A stretch of DNA of 64,000 nt from Paracoccus saliphilus (GCA_003255745.1 QKYL01000183.1:1-64000); one strand, 5' to 3'; shown: positions 37,860 through 47,114, counted from the stretch's first letter. Notes: generated from the letters alone by a model not told the origin. Numbers and translations: made by a program.

Positions 37860-38644
37860 TGGCCCGCGCCCCGCAGAAGGGTGCCCCCAAGGGCGCCGCC
37901 CCAAAGGCCAGCCGTGCCGCCCCGCCGCGGACGGCAACCCCGCCGCGCGCCGCCCGCAGCCAACAGCCCGACGCACCCCACCGCAGCGGCATGCGCCTGG
38001 TGGCCTGGGTGGCGGCGGCCATCTTTGTGCTGGACCAGGCGCTGAAATACCTTGTCGTCCACGTGATGCAGCTGGACCGCGTGCGCGAGATCGACGTGCT
38101 GCCGCCTTGGCTGAACCTGCGGATGGCCTGGAACCAGGGTGTCAATTTCGGGCTGTTCTCTTCGGACCAGGAGGTGATGCGGTGGGTGCTGGTCGGCATC
38201 GCGGTTGCCATCTGCATCTGGGTCTGGATCTGGGTCTGGCGCGCGGCACTTGGACGCTTTGCCCGAGTGGCGGCGGGTTTGCTGATCGGCGGCGCGCTTG
38301 GCAATGTGGTGGACCGCATCCTTTATGGCGCGGTGGCCGATTTTTTGAACATGTCGGTGCCGGGCTGGCAGAACCCCTTCAGCTTCAACGTGGCCGACAT
38401 CGCGATCTTTGCGGGCGCGATTGGCCTGGTCCTGATGCCGCAACCCCGGCCCGAGGCAACGCCGCCCGCCCGCAAGCGTGGCACCGGCGCGCCCAGGGTC
38501 CGGCCCGCGCATTCCAAGGGCGCCGCGGCGCCGGGAAAGCCGCACGAGCCCTTCTTGCCGCAGCCGCGGCAGGGGGACCTGTTCGACAAGTCCAAGCAGG
38601 CATCCCGTGATCAAGCCCGTGACGGCGACGGAAAACCGGGCTAG
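37859..38644 (+). CDS. lspA: Lipoprotein signal peptidase LspA with long N- and C-terminal extensions
   Basis: Cleaves signal peptides of prolipoproteins at the inner membrane. The catalytic aspartates are Asp152 in [10 protein letters not shown] and Asp180 in FNVADIAIF, and the early [11 protein letters not shown] and NQGVNFGLF blocks are also typical. The core spans residues about 45-195; it is flanked by a 44-residue Pro/Ala/Lys-rich cytoplasmic N-terminal tail and a ~65-residue basic C-terminal tail, making it 261 residues against about 160-170 normally. The ATG is fixed by the one-base overlap with purH; an internal Met45 would give a standard-size protein. Confidence 0.93.
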   Translation: MARAPQKGAPKGAAPKASRAAPPRTATPPRAARSQQPDAPHRSGMRLVAWVAAAIFVLDQALKYLVVHVMQLDRVREIDVLPPWLNLRMAWNQGVNFGLFSSDQEVMRWVLVGIAVAICIWVWIWVWRAALGRFARVAAGLLIGGALGNVVDRILYGAVADFLNMSVPGWQNPFSFNVADIAIFAGAIGLVLMPQPRPEATPPARKRGTGAPRVRPAHSKGAAAPGKPHEPFLPQPRQGDLFDKSKQASRDQARDGDGKPG

Positions 38645-38672
38645 AACGGCCCAAAGCACAAAGGGGCAGGAC

Positions 38673-39194
38673 ATGCGGACGCTGGCGCTGGTGATCGGAC
38701 TGGGGATCGTGACGGGCCTTGGGGCCTGCTCGGGCGGCTCGCAGCTGAACAACATCAAGGCCGACCAGTCGGGCCCGGATGAATTCGCGATCCTGCCCAC
38801 CCGCGCCCTGGCGATGCCGCCCGACCTGTCGATGCTGCCGGCGCCCACGCCGGGCGGCACGAACATCACCGACCCTACTCCGCAGGGTGACGCGGTGGCC
38901 GCCTTGGGCGGCAATCCGGCAAGCCTGGCCGACCAAGGGATAGGCGCGGCCGACCAGGCGCTGGTGGCCCAAGCCAGCCGCCTTGGCACCGATCCGCAGA
39001 TCCGCGCCCGGCTGGCGCAGTCGGATGCAGAATGGCGGGCGCGCAACGGCCGCCGCCCACTGGAGCGGCTGTTCGGCACCTCGGCCTATTTGCGCGCCTA
39101 TGCGCCCATGACCTTGGACGCCGCCGCCGAGCAGTTGCGCTGGCAGCGCGCAGGCGCCATCACCTCGACCGCGCCCGCCCCTGTCGCACGTTGA
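38673..39194 (+). CDS. DUF3035 lipoprotein (BamF-like)
   Basis: A 173-residue predicted lipoprotein. The signal peptide [19 protein letters not shown] ends in a lipobox with Cys19. The family block [27 protein letters not shown] (within 35-61) identifies DUF3035, whose members were linked to the beta-barrel assembly machine as BamF in some alphaproteobacteria. The C-terminal half is helical. AGGGGCAGGAC precedes the ATG. Its stop shares one base with the P450 start. Confidence 0.88.
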   Translation: MRTLALVIGLGIVTGLGACSGGSQLNNIKADQSGPDEFAILPTRALAMPPDLSMLPAPTPGGTNITDPTPQGDAVAALGGNPASLADQGIGAADQALVAQASRLGTDPQIRARLAQSDAEWRARNGRRPLERLFGTSAYLRAYAPMTLDAAAEQLRWQRAGAITSTAPAPVAR

Positions 39195-40405
39195 TGGGGT
39201 TCGACCCGCAGGCCCCGGGGTTCGCTTCCGATCCCTGGCCTGTCTATGCGGAGCTTAGGGCGCAGCCGGGCCTGCCCTTCTGGCCGGACTTTGACGGGCA
39301 CCTGGTGGCGCGCATGGCAGATGTGCGGGCCATTGCGCTGGACCGTCGCATGGTGCGCGACCCGGCCGCCTTCTGCGCCCCCGACGAGGTGCGTCGGTTG
39401 CAGGTCGCGGGCAATTTCCACGACATGCCGTTCCATGAACGCTATGTTCAGACCTCGATGCTGGACACGGACGGGCCGGACCATGACCGGTTGCGGCGGG
39501 CGGTCTTTCCCTTTTTCACCAAGACCCGGCTAGAAAGCCTGCGGAGCTTTGTGACGGGCTGGGTGAATGCGGCGCTGGACCGGGTGATCCCGCAGGGCCG
39601 CATCGATTTCGTGGCCGACGTGGCGGCGCCTCTGCCGGGGCAGGTGATCAGCCACCTGATCGGCACGGAGCCCGCGCTGGCCCCGCAGATGACCGAATGG
39701 TCCGATCACGTCGTCAGCTATTTCGACATCGACCGCACCCCGGCCAAGAAGGCCCGCGCCGAAGAGGCCACGCGGCTTTTTGCGCAGGTGCTGGAGGATT
39801 TGCATGCGGCCCGCCGCGCCCGCCCGCAGAGCGACCTGATGTCGGCGATGATCGAGGCCGAGCAGGCGGGCCTGTTGACCCATGACGAACTGATTGCCAC
39901 GATCATGCAGATCCTGCACGCGGGCCACGGGTCCACGATCGACGTGATGGGCAGCGGGCTGCACGCGTTGCTGACCCATCCGGAACAACTGGCGCTGCTG
40001 CGCGCGCATCCCGGGCTGATGCCGCAGGCCGTGCAGGAGATGTTCCGCTTTGCCGCGCCGCTGCCCTTCTTCCATCGCTATGCGTCGGAGGATCTGACGA
40101 TCTGTGAACAGCACTGGCCACGGGGCAGCAAGTTCGGCCTGCTTTATGCCGCGGCGAATCGCGATCCGGCAGCCTTCGCGGCGCCGGACCGGCTGGACAT
40201 CACGCGGCGCCCCAACGTGCATCTTGCCTTTGGCGCAGGCCCCCATGTCTGCCTGGGCAACAACCTGGCGCGGCTGAACATGGAGATCCTGTTTACCGCC
40301 CTTCTGGCCCAGGCGCCCGGTCTGGCGCTGGACGGGCCGGTGTCGTGGAAGTCGGGGCTGCAGGCACACGGACCAACCCGTCTGCCGCTGCGCCTGTCGG
40401 CCTGA
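39194..40405 (+). CDS. Cytochrome P450
   Basis: A soluble bacterial P450 monooxygenase of 403 residues. The haem-ligand motif FGAGPHVCLGNNLAR places the thiolate at Cys353, the ExxR motif is Glu282-Arg285 in QEMFRF, and the I-helix oxygen-activation segment is AGHGST near 243-248. Bacterial P450s normally use separate ferredoxin and reductase partners, none of which is here; the substrate is unknown. It starts inside the DUF3035 stop (TGATG), so it is expressed with an lspA-type housekeeping operon. Confidence 0.95.
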   Translation: MGFDPQAPGFASDPWPVYAELRAQPGLPFWPDFDGHLVARMADVRAIALDRRMVRDPAAFCAPDEVRRLQVAGNFHDMPFHERYVQTSMLDTDGPDHDRLRRAVFPFFTKTRLESLRSFVTGWVNAALDRVIPQGRIDFVADVAAPLPGQVISHLIGTEPALAPQMTEWSDHVVSYFDIDRTPAKKARAEEATRLFAQVLEDLHAARRARPQSDLMSAMIEAEQAGLLTHDELIATIMQILHAGHGSTIDVMGSGLHALLTHPEQLALLRAHPGLMPQAVQEMFRFAAPLPFFHRYASEDLTICEQHWPRGSKFGLLYAAANRDPAAFAAPDRLDITRRPNVHLAFGAGPHVCLGNNLARLNMEILFTALLAQAPGLALDGPVSWKSGLQAHGPTRLPLRLSA

Positions 40406-40579
40406 ACCCGCACATGCCGCAAGGCGGGGGCACGATCCCGGCCCCCCATCGAAGGGAGCCAGGATCGGGGGGCTGCGCCCCCGCGCCGCATCCGCCACGC
40501 CGCACTTTCCCGCGAGGGCGCTTGAACCCCACCAGCCACAGGTCCAAGTTCCCGGCAGCAAGAGGAGGTTCCCGCAAAC
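40406..40579 (+). other. Intergenic region with GC-rich dyads
   Basis: The 174 bases between the P450 and M16 genes contain a GC-rich inverted repeat (GCCCCCCAT near 40441 with ATCGGGGGGC near 40466) followed by GGGGGCTGCGCCCCC-type sequence. It resembles the C/G-rich intergenic repeats common in Rhodobacteraceae. An AGAGGAGG site just before 40580 serves the next gene. No promoter could be assigned. Confidence 0.4.
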
Positions 40580-42040
40580 ATGTGTCGTCCCGCATTCCGT
40601 CCCGCCCTGGCCGCGGCTTTGGCGCTGACCACGTCGATGACGGCCCTGCCCGCCCTGGCCGAGATGCCGGAGGGGATCAGTCATTTCACCCTGCCAAACG
40701 GGCTGGAGACCGTGGTGATCGAGGATCGCCGCGCGCCGGTCGTGGTGCAGATGGTCTGGTACAAGATCGGCGCCGCCGACGAGGCTCCGGGCAAGTCCGG
40801 TATCGCGCATTACCTGGAACACCTGATGTTCAAGGGCACTGACCGGCTGGAGGCGGGCGAGCTGTCCAAGACCGTCACCGCCAATGGCGGCAGCGACAAT
40901 GCCTTCACCTCGTGGGATTACACCGCCTATTTCCAGCGCATCGCCAGCGACCGCCTGCCCCTGGTCATGGACATGGAGGCCGACCGGATGGCCAACCTGT
41001 CCATCTCGGACGACGACTGGATGGCCGAGCGTCAGGTCGTGCTGGAGGAACGCGCGCAACGGGTGGACAGCGATCCCCGCGCCCTTTTCGCAGAAGAAAT
41101 GAACGCGCTGGTCTATGACAACCACCCCTATGGCCGGCCCATCATCGGCTGGCGCGACGAGATCGAGGCGCTGACGCGCGAGGATGCAATTGCCTGGTAC
41201 GACGCGCATTATTCCCCCGAGGAGGCGGTGCTGGTGATTGCTGGCGACGTATCCGCGGAAGAAGTGCGGCGCCTGGCCGAGGAGCATTACGGCGACATCC
41301 CAGCCAAGGGCGAGGCCGCGCCCCGTATCCGCCCGCAGGAGCCGCCCAAGCGCACGACCCGCCGGATCGAGATGGCGGACCCGCGCGTGGCGCAACCGCA
41401 GATGACACGCAGCGTTCTGGCGCAGGAGCGCGACCCCGGCCAGCAGCAGAAGGCCGCGGCGCTGACCGTTCTGGCCGAGCTGCTGGGCGGATCGGTCCAG
41501 ACCTCGGTCCTGGGGCGCGAACTGGTGCTGCCGGGCAAGGCGCTGTGGGTCGGGGCCAGCTATGACGGGCTGTCGCTGGACAGCACCGAATTCAGGCTGT
41601 CGCTGGTACCCGCAGACGGTTCCACGCCTGAGGAGGCCGAGGCCGCGCTGGATGCGGCGCTGGCCAAGTTCCTTGAGCGCGGACCGGACGAGGCCGATCT
41701 GGAACGGGTCAAGACCCGGATCCGCGCGGCGCAGATCTATGCCCGCGATTCCGCGCATGGCCGTGCCTATGATTACGGACAGGGCCTGGCCACCAGCCTG
41801 ACCGTCGAGGACGTGAACGACTGGCCCGACATCCTGGGGGCGGTGACGGCCGAGGATGTCATGGCCGCCGCGCGGGACGTCCTGTCCGGCCCGGGCACCG
41901 TCACCGGCTGGTTGCTGCCGGCCGAAGCCGAAGCACCGATCCCGGTCGCGCCGCCCGCCACCGAACAGCCCGCCACCGAACAGCCCGCCACCGAACAGCC
42001 TGCCACTGAACAGCCCCAAAACCCCGAGGTCCAAGGATGA
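40580..42040 (+). CDS. M16 zinc peptidase, active subunit
   Basis: A 486-residue insulinase-family peptidase with signal peptide (cleavage after ALPALA, near residue 27). The inverted zinc motif HxxEH is HYLEH at 77-81, with EER near 157-159 as probable third ligand. Periplasmic or membrane-anchored pitrilysin/PqqL-like pairs degrade small peptides. The C-terminus ends in a low-complexity tail with PATEQ repeated four times. It overlaps the next M16 gene by four bases (ATGA). Confidence 0.93.
   Translation: MCRPAFRPALAAALALTTSMTALPALAEMPEGISHFTLPNGLETVVIEDRRAPVVVQMVWYKIGAADEAPGKSGIAHYLEHLMFKGTDRLEAGELSKTVTANGGSDNAFTSWDYTAYFQRIASDRLPLVMDMEADRMANLSISDDDWMAERQVVLEERAQRVDSDPRALFAEEMNALVYDNHPYGRPIIGWRDEIEALTREDAIAWYDAHYSPEEAVLVIAGDVSAEEVRRLAEEHYGDIPAKGEAAPRIRPQEPPKRTTRRIEMADPRVAQPQMTRSVLAQERDPGQQQKAAALTVLAELLGGSVQTSVLGRELVLPGKALWVGASYDGLSLDSTEFRLSLVPADGSTPEEAEAALDAALAKFLERGPDEADLERVKTRIRAAQIYARDSAHGRAYDYGQGLATSLTVEDVNDWPDILGAVTAEDVMAAARDVLSGPGTVTGWLLPAEAEAPIPVAPPATEQPATEQPATEQPATEQPQNPEVQG
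41954..42013 (+). repeat. Four in-frame 15-base repeats encoding PATEQ
   Basis: CCCGCCACCGAACAG is repeated three times exactly (41954, 41969, 41984) and once with two substitutions (41999), encoding residues 459-478 of the M16 peptidase. The near identity at DNA level suggests recent slippage-type expansion. Confidence 0.93.
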
Positions 42041-43362
42041 TCCGCGCCGCCATTGCCACCGTGATCGCACTGGTGGCCCTGCCCGCCCAGGCCATCGAGA
42101 TCCAGGCCGTCACCTCGCCCGGCGGAATCAAAGCCTGGCTGGTCGAGGATGACAGCATCCCCTTTGTCGCACTGGACATCCAGTTCAAGGGCGGCGCCAG
42201 CATGGATGCGCCAGACAAGCGCGGTGCGGTCAACCTGATGACCGCCCTGCTAGAGGAAGGTGCCGGCACCCGCGATGCAACCCAGTTTGCGCAGGCGGTC
42301 GAGGATCTGGGCGCCCGGCTGTCCTTTGAGGCAAGCGACGATTCCATCTCGGTTGGCTTTCAGGCGCTGAACGACACCCGCGACGAGGCCGCCGACCTGC
42401 TGGCGCAGGCCCTGACGCAGCCGCGCTTTGACGACCAGGCGGTTGAACGGGTGCGCGCACAGGTGCAGGCCATCATCCGGTCCGAGGCGAACGACCCCAA
42501 CAGCATCGCCTCCAAGGAAATGGCGCAGCAGGCGTGGGGCGATCATCCCTATGCGACCTCGATCAACGGGACGATGGAAAGCGTTGCCCCGCTTGGGCGG
42601 CAGGATCTGGTCGTGGCCAAGAACCGCACCTTGGCCCGTGACCGGGTGATCGTGGGGGCCGCCGGTGATATCAGCGCCGAGGAACTGGGTCCGCTGCTGG
42701 ACCGGATCCTGGGCGGGCTGCCTGAACAAGCGACGGCCCCGCTGCCGGAAGCGGCCGAGCTGCAGTTGACCGGAGGCGTGACGGTTATTGATTGGGACAG
42801 CCCGCAGACGGTCGTGTCCTTTGCCGGGCCCGGCTTGCCGATCGACCATCCCGACTATTTTGCGGCCTTTGTGGCCAACCATATCTTGGGCGGCGGCGGC
42901 TTCAGTTCCCGCCTGATGGAGGAGATCCGTGAAAAGCGGGGACTGACCTATGGCGTCGGCACCAGCCTTGCCTCGGGGCTTTATGGGCAGACCTGGCAAG
43001 GGGGCATGGCAGGATCGAATGCCACCACCGCCGAGGCAGTTGATCTGATCCGGCAGGAGTGGAGCGGCATGTCCGCAGGCGTGACGGAACAGGAGCTTGC
43101 GGATGCCAAGACTTATCTGACGGGGGAATACCCGCTGCGATTTGACGGAAACGGGCGCATCGCCTCGATTCTGGCGGGGATGCAATTGATCGGACTGCCG
43201 ATCGACTACATCAACACCCGCAACGCGCAGGTTGAAGCCGTCACGGCCGAGGATGTCGCGCGCGTCGCGCGCGAGTTGCTGGACACGGACCAGCTGCGCT
43301 TCGTGCTGGTGGGCCGGCCCGAGGGCATCGAGGAGACCTCGGCCGAACCCGCCACCGAGTGA
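42037..43362 (+). CDS. M16 family protein, non-catalytic partner
   Basis: A 441-residue partner of the preceding peptidase with its own signal peptide (cleaved after ALPAQA near 18). At the place of HxxEH it reads GAVNLMTALLEEG, so the zinc ligands are missing, as in the inactive subunit of M16 pairs. It keeps the FSSRLMEEIREKRGLTYGVG block with the conserved RxxY region used for substrate binding. It probably heterodimerises with the upstream protein. An Ala/Thr/Glu-rich end (PATE) echoes the repeat tail of its partner. Confidence 0.92.
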   Translation: MIRAAIATVIALVALPAQAIEIQAVTSPGGIKAWLVEDDSIPFVALDIQFKGGASMDAPDKRGAVNLMTALLEEGAGTRDATQFAQAVEDLGARLSFEASDDSISVGFQALNDTRDEAADLLAQALTQPRFDDQAVERVRAQVQAIIRSEANDPNSIASKEMAQQAWGDHPYATSINGTMESVAPLGRQDLVVAKNRTLARDRVIVGAAGDISAEELGPLLDRILGGLPEQATAPLPEAAELQLTGGVTVIDWDSPQTVVSFAGPGLPIDHPDYFAAFVANHILGGGGFSSRLMEEIREKRGLTYGVGTSLASGLYGQTWQGGMAGSNATTAEAVDLIRQEWSGMSAGVTEQELADAKTYLTGEYPLRFDGNGRIASILAGMQLIGLPIDYINTRNAQVEAVTAEDVARVARELLDTDQLRFVLVGRPEGIEETSAEPATE

Positions 43363-43474
43363 GGCGGAGGAAAGGATGCTACAGGCGCCGCGCCCCGCTG
43401 GGGCGCGGCGCGGTTGCTTTGTATCCCGACCGAATCTCTGGCGGCTGCGGTGTGGTGCTGCTAGATTTGGGGTC

Positions 43475-45286
43475 ATGAACAGTCACGCCCCCAAGATACG
43501 GCCGGTCATTCGGCAGCTGGACGAAGCCACAGCCAACCGTATCGCGGCGGGCGAGGTGGTGGAACGTCCGGCATCGGCCGTCAAGGAGCTGGTCGAGAAT
43601 GCGCTGGACGCAGGCGCCACCCGGATCGATATCTGCATCGAGGAAGGCGGCAAGCGCCTGATCCGCGTCACCGACAACGGCTGCGGCATGACAGCCGAGG
43701 ATCTGCCCTTGGCCCTGTCGCGCCATGCGACCAGCAAGATCGACGGCTCGGACCTGCTGGCGATCACCAGCTTTGGCTTTCGGGGCGAGGCCTTGCCGTC
43801 GCTTGGCGCGGTCGGGCGGCTGACCATCACGTCGCGGGTTCAGGGCGGTGACGGCGCGATGATCGCCATCGCGGGTGGCCGCGTGACCCCGCCACGCCCG
43901 GCGGCCGCCAATCGCGGAACGATCGTGGAACTGCGCGACCTGTTCTTTGCCACGCCCGCCCGGTTGAAATTCCTGCGAACCGAACGGGCCGAAACGCAGG
44001 CCGTGGCCGAGGTAGTGCGCCGCCTGGCGATGGCCGAGCCTTATGTCGGCTTTTGCCTGTCCGCTGACGGGCGCGAGATCTTTCGCGCCGATGCCGAACA
44101 GGGAGAGCTGTTTGGCGCGCTGACAACCCGCCTGACGCGAATCATGGGCAGCGATTTCGTCGACAACGCCCTTCTTATCGATGCCGAGCGGGACAGCATC
44201 GCGCTGACGGGATTTGCGGCGCTGCCGACCTATTCGCGGGGGGCGGCGGTCGCCCAGCACCTTTACGTCAACGGTCGTCCGGTGCGTGACAAGCTGCTGA
44301 CCGGGGCCTTGCGGGCGGGCTATATGGATGTGATGGCAGCCAACCGCTATCCGGCGGTGGTGCTGTTCCTGAACTGCGACCCGCAGCTGGTCGACGTGAA
44401 CGTGCACCCGGCCAAGGCCGAGGTCCGTTTTCGCGATCCGCAGGCGGCGCGAGGGCTGCTGGTCAGCGCGCTGCGCCACGCCATGGCACAGTCGGGACAC
44501 CGCGCCTCGTCAACCTTGGGCCAAGCCACGGTAGAGGCATTCCGCCCCGAGCCGTCTGCCGCCCTGGCCCCCGCACCCTGGCGGCCCGACAGGCCCTCGG
44601 CTTCTGCAATCCGCACCGCGCTGGACCTGCAGGACCCGGCGGGCGGCTTTGCCGAGGCCCCCTCGGCCCGTTACGATGCTGTCGAGGATGGCGCGCCCGA
44701 GGATGCGCCCTTGGGGGCGGCCCGCGCCCAACTGCACGAAAACTACATCATTGCGCAGACGCCGGACGGGCTGGTGATCGTTGATCAGCATGCCGCCCAT
44801 GAGCGGCTGGTCTATGAACGCCTGAAGGCGCAGGCGGAAGCAAACGGCATCACCAGCCAGGTCCTGCTGATTCCCGAAATTGTCGAACTGCCGCAGGCAG
44901 ATGCGGCCCGCATCCTGTCGATCGCGGATGATCTGGCCCAGCTGGGGCTGGTGATCGAACCTTTCGGCGGGGGGGCTGTCGCGGTCCGCGAGGCGCCGGC
45001 CATGCTGACACGCCTGAACGCGCCCGCGCTGATCCGGGACATCCTGGACGAACTGTCCGACCAAGGCAGCTCCGACCGCCTGCGGGCACGCATCGATGCC
45101 GTCCTGTCGTCGATGGCCTGCCATGGCTCGGTCCGGTCCGGCCGACGCATGACTGCAGAAGAAATGAACGCCCTGCTGCGCGAGATGGAGCGCACCCCCC
45201 GGTCTGGCCAGTGCAACCACGGGCGGCCGACCTGGGTCAAGCTGCGGCTTTCGGATATCGAGCGTCTGTTCGGCCGGCAGGGCTGA
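43475..45286 (+). CDS. mutL: MutL, DNA mismatch repair protein with endonuclease motif
   Basis: A 603-residue GHKL ATPase that links MutS to strand removal. The N-terminal domain has IAAGEVVERPASAVKELVENALDAGAT, VTDNGCGM and the TSKI / FGFRGEAL motifs. The C-terminal domain carries DQHAAHERLVYERL, which fits DQHA(X)2E(X)4E, the metal-dependent nicking endonuclease signature of MutL in bacteria without MutH. A variable linker (about 340-400) separates the halves. The ATG at 43475 begins the conserved N-terminus. Confidence 0.97.
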   Translation: MNSHAPKIRPVIRQLDEATANRIAAGEVVERPASAVKELVENALDAGATRIDICIEEGGKRLIRVTDNGCGMTAEDLPLALSRHATSKIDGSDLLAITSFGFRGEALPSLGAVGRLTITSRVQGGDGAMIAIAGGRVTPPRPAAANRGTIVELRDLFFATPARLKFLRTERAETQAVAEVVRRLAMAEPYVGFCLSADGREIFRADAEQGELFGALTTRLTRIMGSDFVDNALLIDAERDSIALTGFAALPTYSRGAAVAQHLYVNGRPVRDKLLTGALRAGYMDVMAANRYPAVVLFLNCDPQLVDVNVHPAKAEVRFRDPQAARGLLVSALRHAMAQSGHRASSTLGQATVEAFRPEPSAALAPAPWRPDRPSASAIRTALDLQDPAGGFAEAPSARYDAVEDGAPEDAPLGAARAQLHENYIIAQTPDGLVIVDQHAAHERLVYERLKAQAEANGITSQVLLIPEIVELPQADAARILSIADDLAQLGLVIEPFGGGAVAVREAPAMLTRLNAPALIRDILDELSDQGSSDRLRARIDAVLSSMACHGSVRSGRRMTAEEMNALLREMERTPRSGQCNHGRPTWVKLRLSDIERLFGRQG

Positions 45287-45356
45287 CAGGGACGGCTTGA
45301 CGCAAACCCCTGGGCGGCGCGATGCTGGGGTGCAGGATCCAACGGGGGAAGGACCA

Positions 45357-45728
45357 ATGCTGCAGATCGCTGCCGACAAGATCGCCCATATCATCATCCG
45401 CGCCCGCGACTATGACAGCGGCGTCAATGCCTGGGCCCATCAGGGCAGCGGACGACAACATGGCACAAGGTCCGAACTGCACGACTTCATCGCGAACCTG
45501 AACGAGGACGAACAGGCCAGCCTTGTGGCGGTGATGTGGATTGGTCGTGACAGCTTTGAGCCCGAGGAACTGTCCGAGGCGATCGAAACCGCGCGTATTG
45601 AACGCAGCATCCCCACCGAGGATTACCTCATGGGCGAACCTCGGCTGGCAGATCTGCTGGAAGCGGGACTGGAGGCCCTTGGCATCTCGCCGGGCGAGGC
45701 CGAGAACGATCTGCAGCGCCAGGTTTGA
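45357..45728 (+). CDS. DUF3775 domain protein
   Basis: A 123-residue acidic protein of the DUF3775 family, found in alphaproteobacteria, without known function. Visible are an early helical block, ELHDFIANLNEDEQASLVAVMWIGR (within 40-66) and DYLMGEPRLADLLEAGLEALG (within 89-110). No signal peptide, metal motif or HTH is seen. GGGGGAAGGA precedes the ATG at 45357. It follows mutL by 70 bases and may share its transcript. Confidence 0.8.
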   Translation: MLQIAADKIAHIIIRARDYDSGVNAWAHQGSGRQHGTRSELHDFIANLNEDEQASLVAVMWIGRDSFEPEELSEAIETARIERSIPTEDYLMGEPRLADLLEAGLEALGISPGEAENDLQRQV

Positions 45729-45733
45729 CGCAG

Positions 45734-45760
45734 AAAAAGGGGCAGCCCGAAAGCTGCCCC
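45734..45760 (-). terminator. Rho-independent terminator for the sugar dehydrogenase gene
   Basis: GGGGCAGC and GCTGCCCC form eight perfect pairs around a six-base loop (45739-45760). Read on the minus strand it is followed by five T (45738-45734), so it ends the - strand gene; on the + strand it may also slow transcripts from the DUF3775 gene. Confidence 0.85.
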
Positions 45761-45797
45761 GAAACTCTTGACGCAACTGCTTGGGCCAAGGCCGCGG

Positions 45798-47000
45798 TCA
45801 CCCTTCCGGGGTGATCCGGACCAACTGGCCGTTCTCGTGATCAGTGATCAGAACCAAGGCACCGTCATCCGCAACCTCCAGGTCACGCACACGACCGATG
45901 CCGCGGACATGACGGGCCTCTCCGGTGACCCTGTCATCTTCGATCGCCAGGCGGATCACGTCTTGGGACTGCAGGCCGCCCAGCAGGGCCTGCCCCTGCC
46001 AGTCCGGAAACATCTCTCCATCATAGAAGACCAGGCCGCTCAGGGCCGGTGACGGGTCCCAGTAATAAACGGGCTGGATGGTGCCTTCTTGCTGGGTCAC
46101 GCCCATTTCGGCACCGCTGTAGTCGATGCCATAGGTCACCAGAGGCCAGCCATAGTTCCCGCCGGCCTTGATCAGGTTCAGCTCGTCGCCGCCCTTGGGG
46201 CCGTGCTCGCTCATCCACAGTTGCCCGTCAGGTCCCATCGCGGCGCCCTGGATGTTGCGATGGCCCGTTGACCAAATTTCGGGCAGCGCGCCATCGATCC
46301 CTGCCCCCGCCGGGGTCCCGTCAACCGCATCAATGCGAATGATCTTGCCCAAGGTCGCCTGGGGGTCCTGGGCATACTGGCGCGGCTCGGGGTCGGAACG
46401 CTCGCCCAGACCCACGAAGATATGGCCTTCGCCGTCGTGGACGATCCGCGCGCCGAAATGCTTGGTGGACTCCCAGGCCGGCTGCTGCTGCCAGATGCGC
46501 TGAACATCCTCCATCCGGGTGCCGTCCTCCGACAGGATGCCGGTGGCCACGGCTGTGGCGTTCTTGCCGTCGCCGCGCGGTTCCGCATAGGTCCACCAGA
46601 CGCGGCGTGTTTCGGCAAAGTCGTCCGCGACCGACACGTCGTGCAAGCCGCCTTGGTCACGATTGTCGACTTCGGGCAGGCCCTCAACGGGGTCGGACAA
46701 TTGACCGCCGGCGGACACGATCCGCATTCGTCCGGGACGCTCCGTCACCAGCCAGTTGCCGTCCGGCAGCTGCACCAGCCCCCAGGGATGCTCCAGCCCC
46801 TCGACCAGCACGGTCTGGGTCAGGGCAAGGTCGCCGCTCATCACGGGGGCACGGGTCTGGTTCTCAAAGGCGGGGGTCTGGTTATAGGCCGCACCATGCG
46901 GGGGCGTCGCGTTGAAGTCCTGGGCCGAAGCCAGCGTGGCCAGAAGACCGGTGGCGGCAAGCGTGATCAGGCTGGTCGTCGGGCGGCGCGATGGGGACAT
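45798..47000 (-). CDS. PQQ-dependent sugar dehydrogenase (YliI/Asd-like)
   Basis: A periplasmic soluble quinoprotein of 400 residues with six-bladed propeller features. It has a signal peptide (about residues 10-27, ending LASA) and family motifs: LEHPWGLVQLPDGNWLVTERPGRM, NRDQGGLHDVSV, FGARIVHDGEGHIFVGLGERSD, the histidine-containing STGHRNIQGAAMG and SEHGPKGGDELNLI. It would oxidise aldose sugars with PQQ as cofactor; PQQ synthesis genes are not in this window. The ATG at 47000 starts the signal peptide, with a weak ribosome-binding site. Confidence 0.9.
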   Translation of the reverse strand: MSPSRRPTTSLITLAATGLLATLASAQDFNATPPHGAAYNQTPAFENQTRAPVMSGDLALTQTVLVEGLEHPWGLVQLPDGNWLVTERPGRMRIVSAGGQLSDPVEGLPEVDNRDQGGLHDVSVADDFAETRRVWWTYAEPRGDGKNATAVATGILSEDGTRMEDVQRIWQQQPAWESTKHFGARIVHDGEGHIFVGLGERSDPEPRQYAQDPQATLGKIIRIDAVDGTPAGAGIDGALPEIWSTGHRNIQGAAMGPDGQLWMSEHGPKGGDELNLIKAGGNYGWPLVTYGIDYSGAEMGVTQQEGTIQPVYYWDPSPALSGLVFYDGEMFPDWQGQALLGGLQSQDVIRLAIEDDRVTGEARHVRGIGRVRDLEVADDGALVLITDHENGQLVRITPEG

Positions 47001-47114
47001 CCGTGTCGTCCTTTTGAGGCTGGCATGGCAATCTGCGCAACCAATCCCCAAAGGTGCCCGGACGTTCCCCGCCCCCGCGTCACGAACGCGTCAGGGCAGG
47101 GAGAGGGACCGCAT

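Noticed and set aside
35034..37976. A 980-residue minus-strand ORF opposite rsmB and purH
   Set aside because: It is a shadow of two highly conserved genes and has no recognisable domain.
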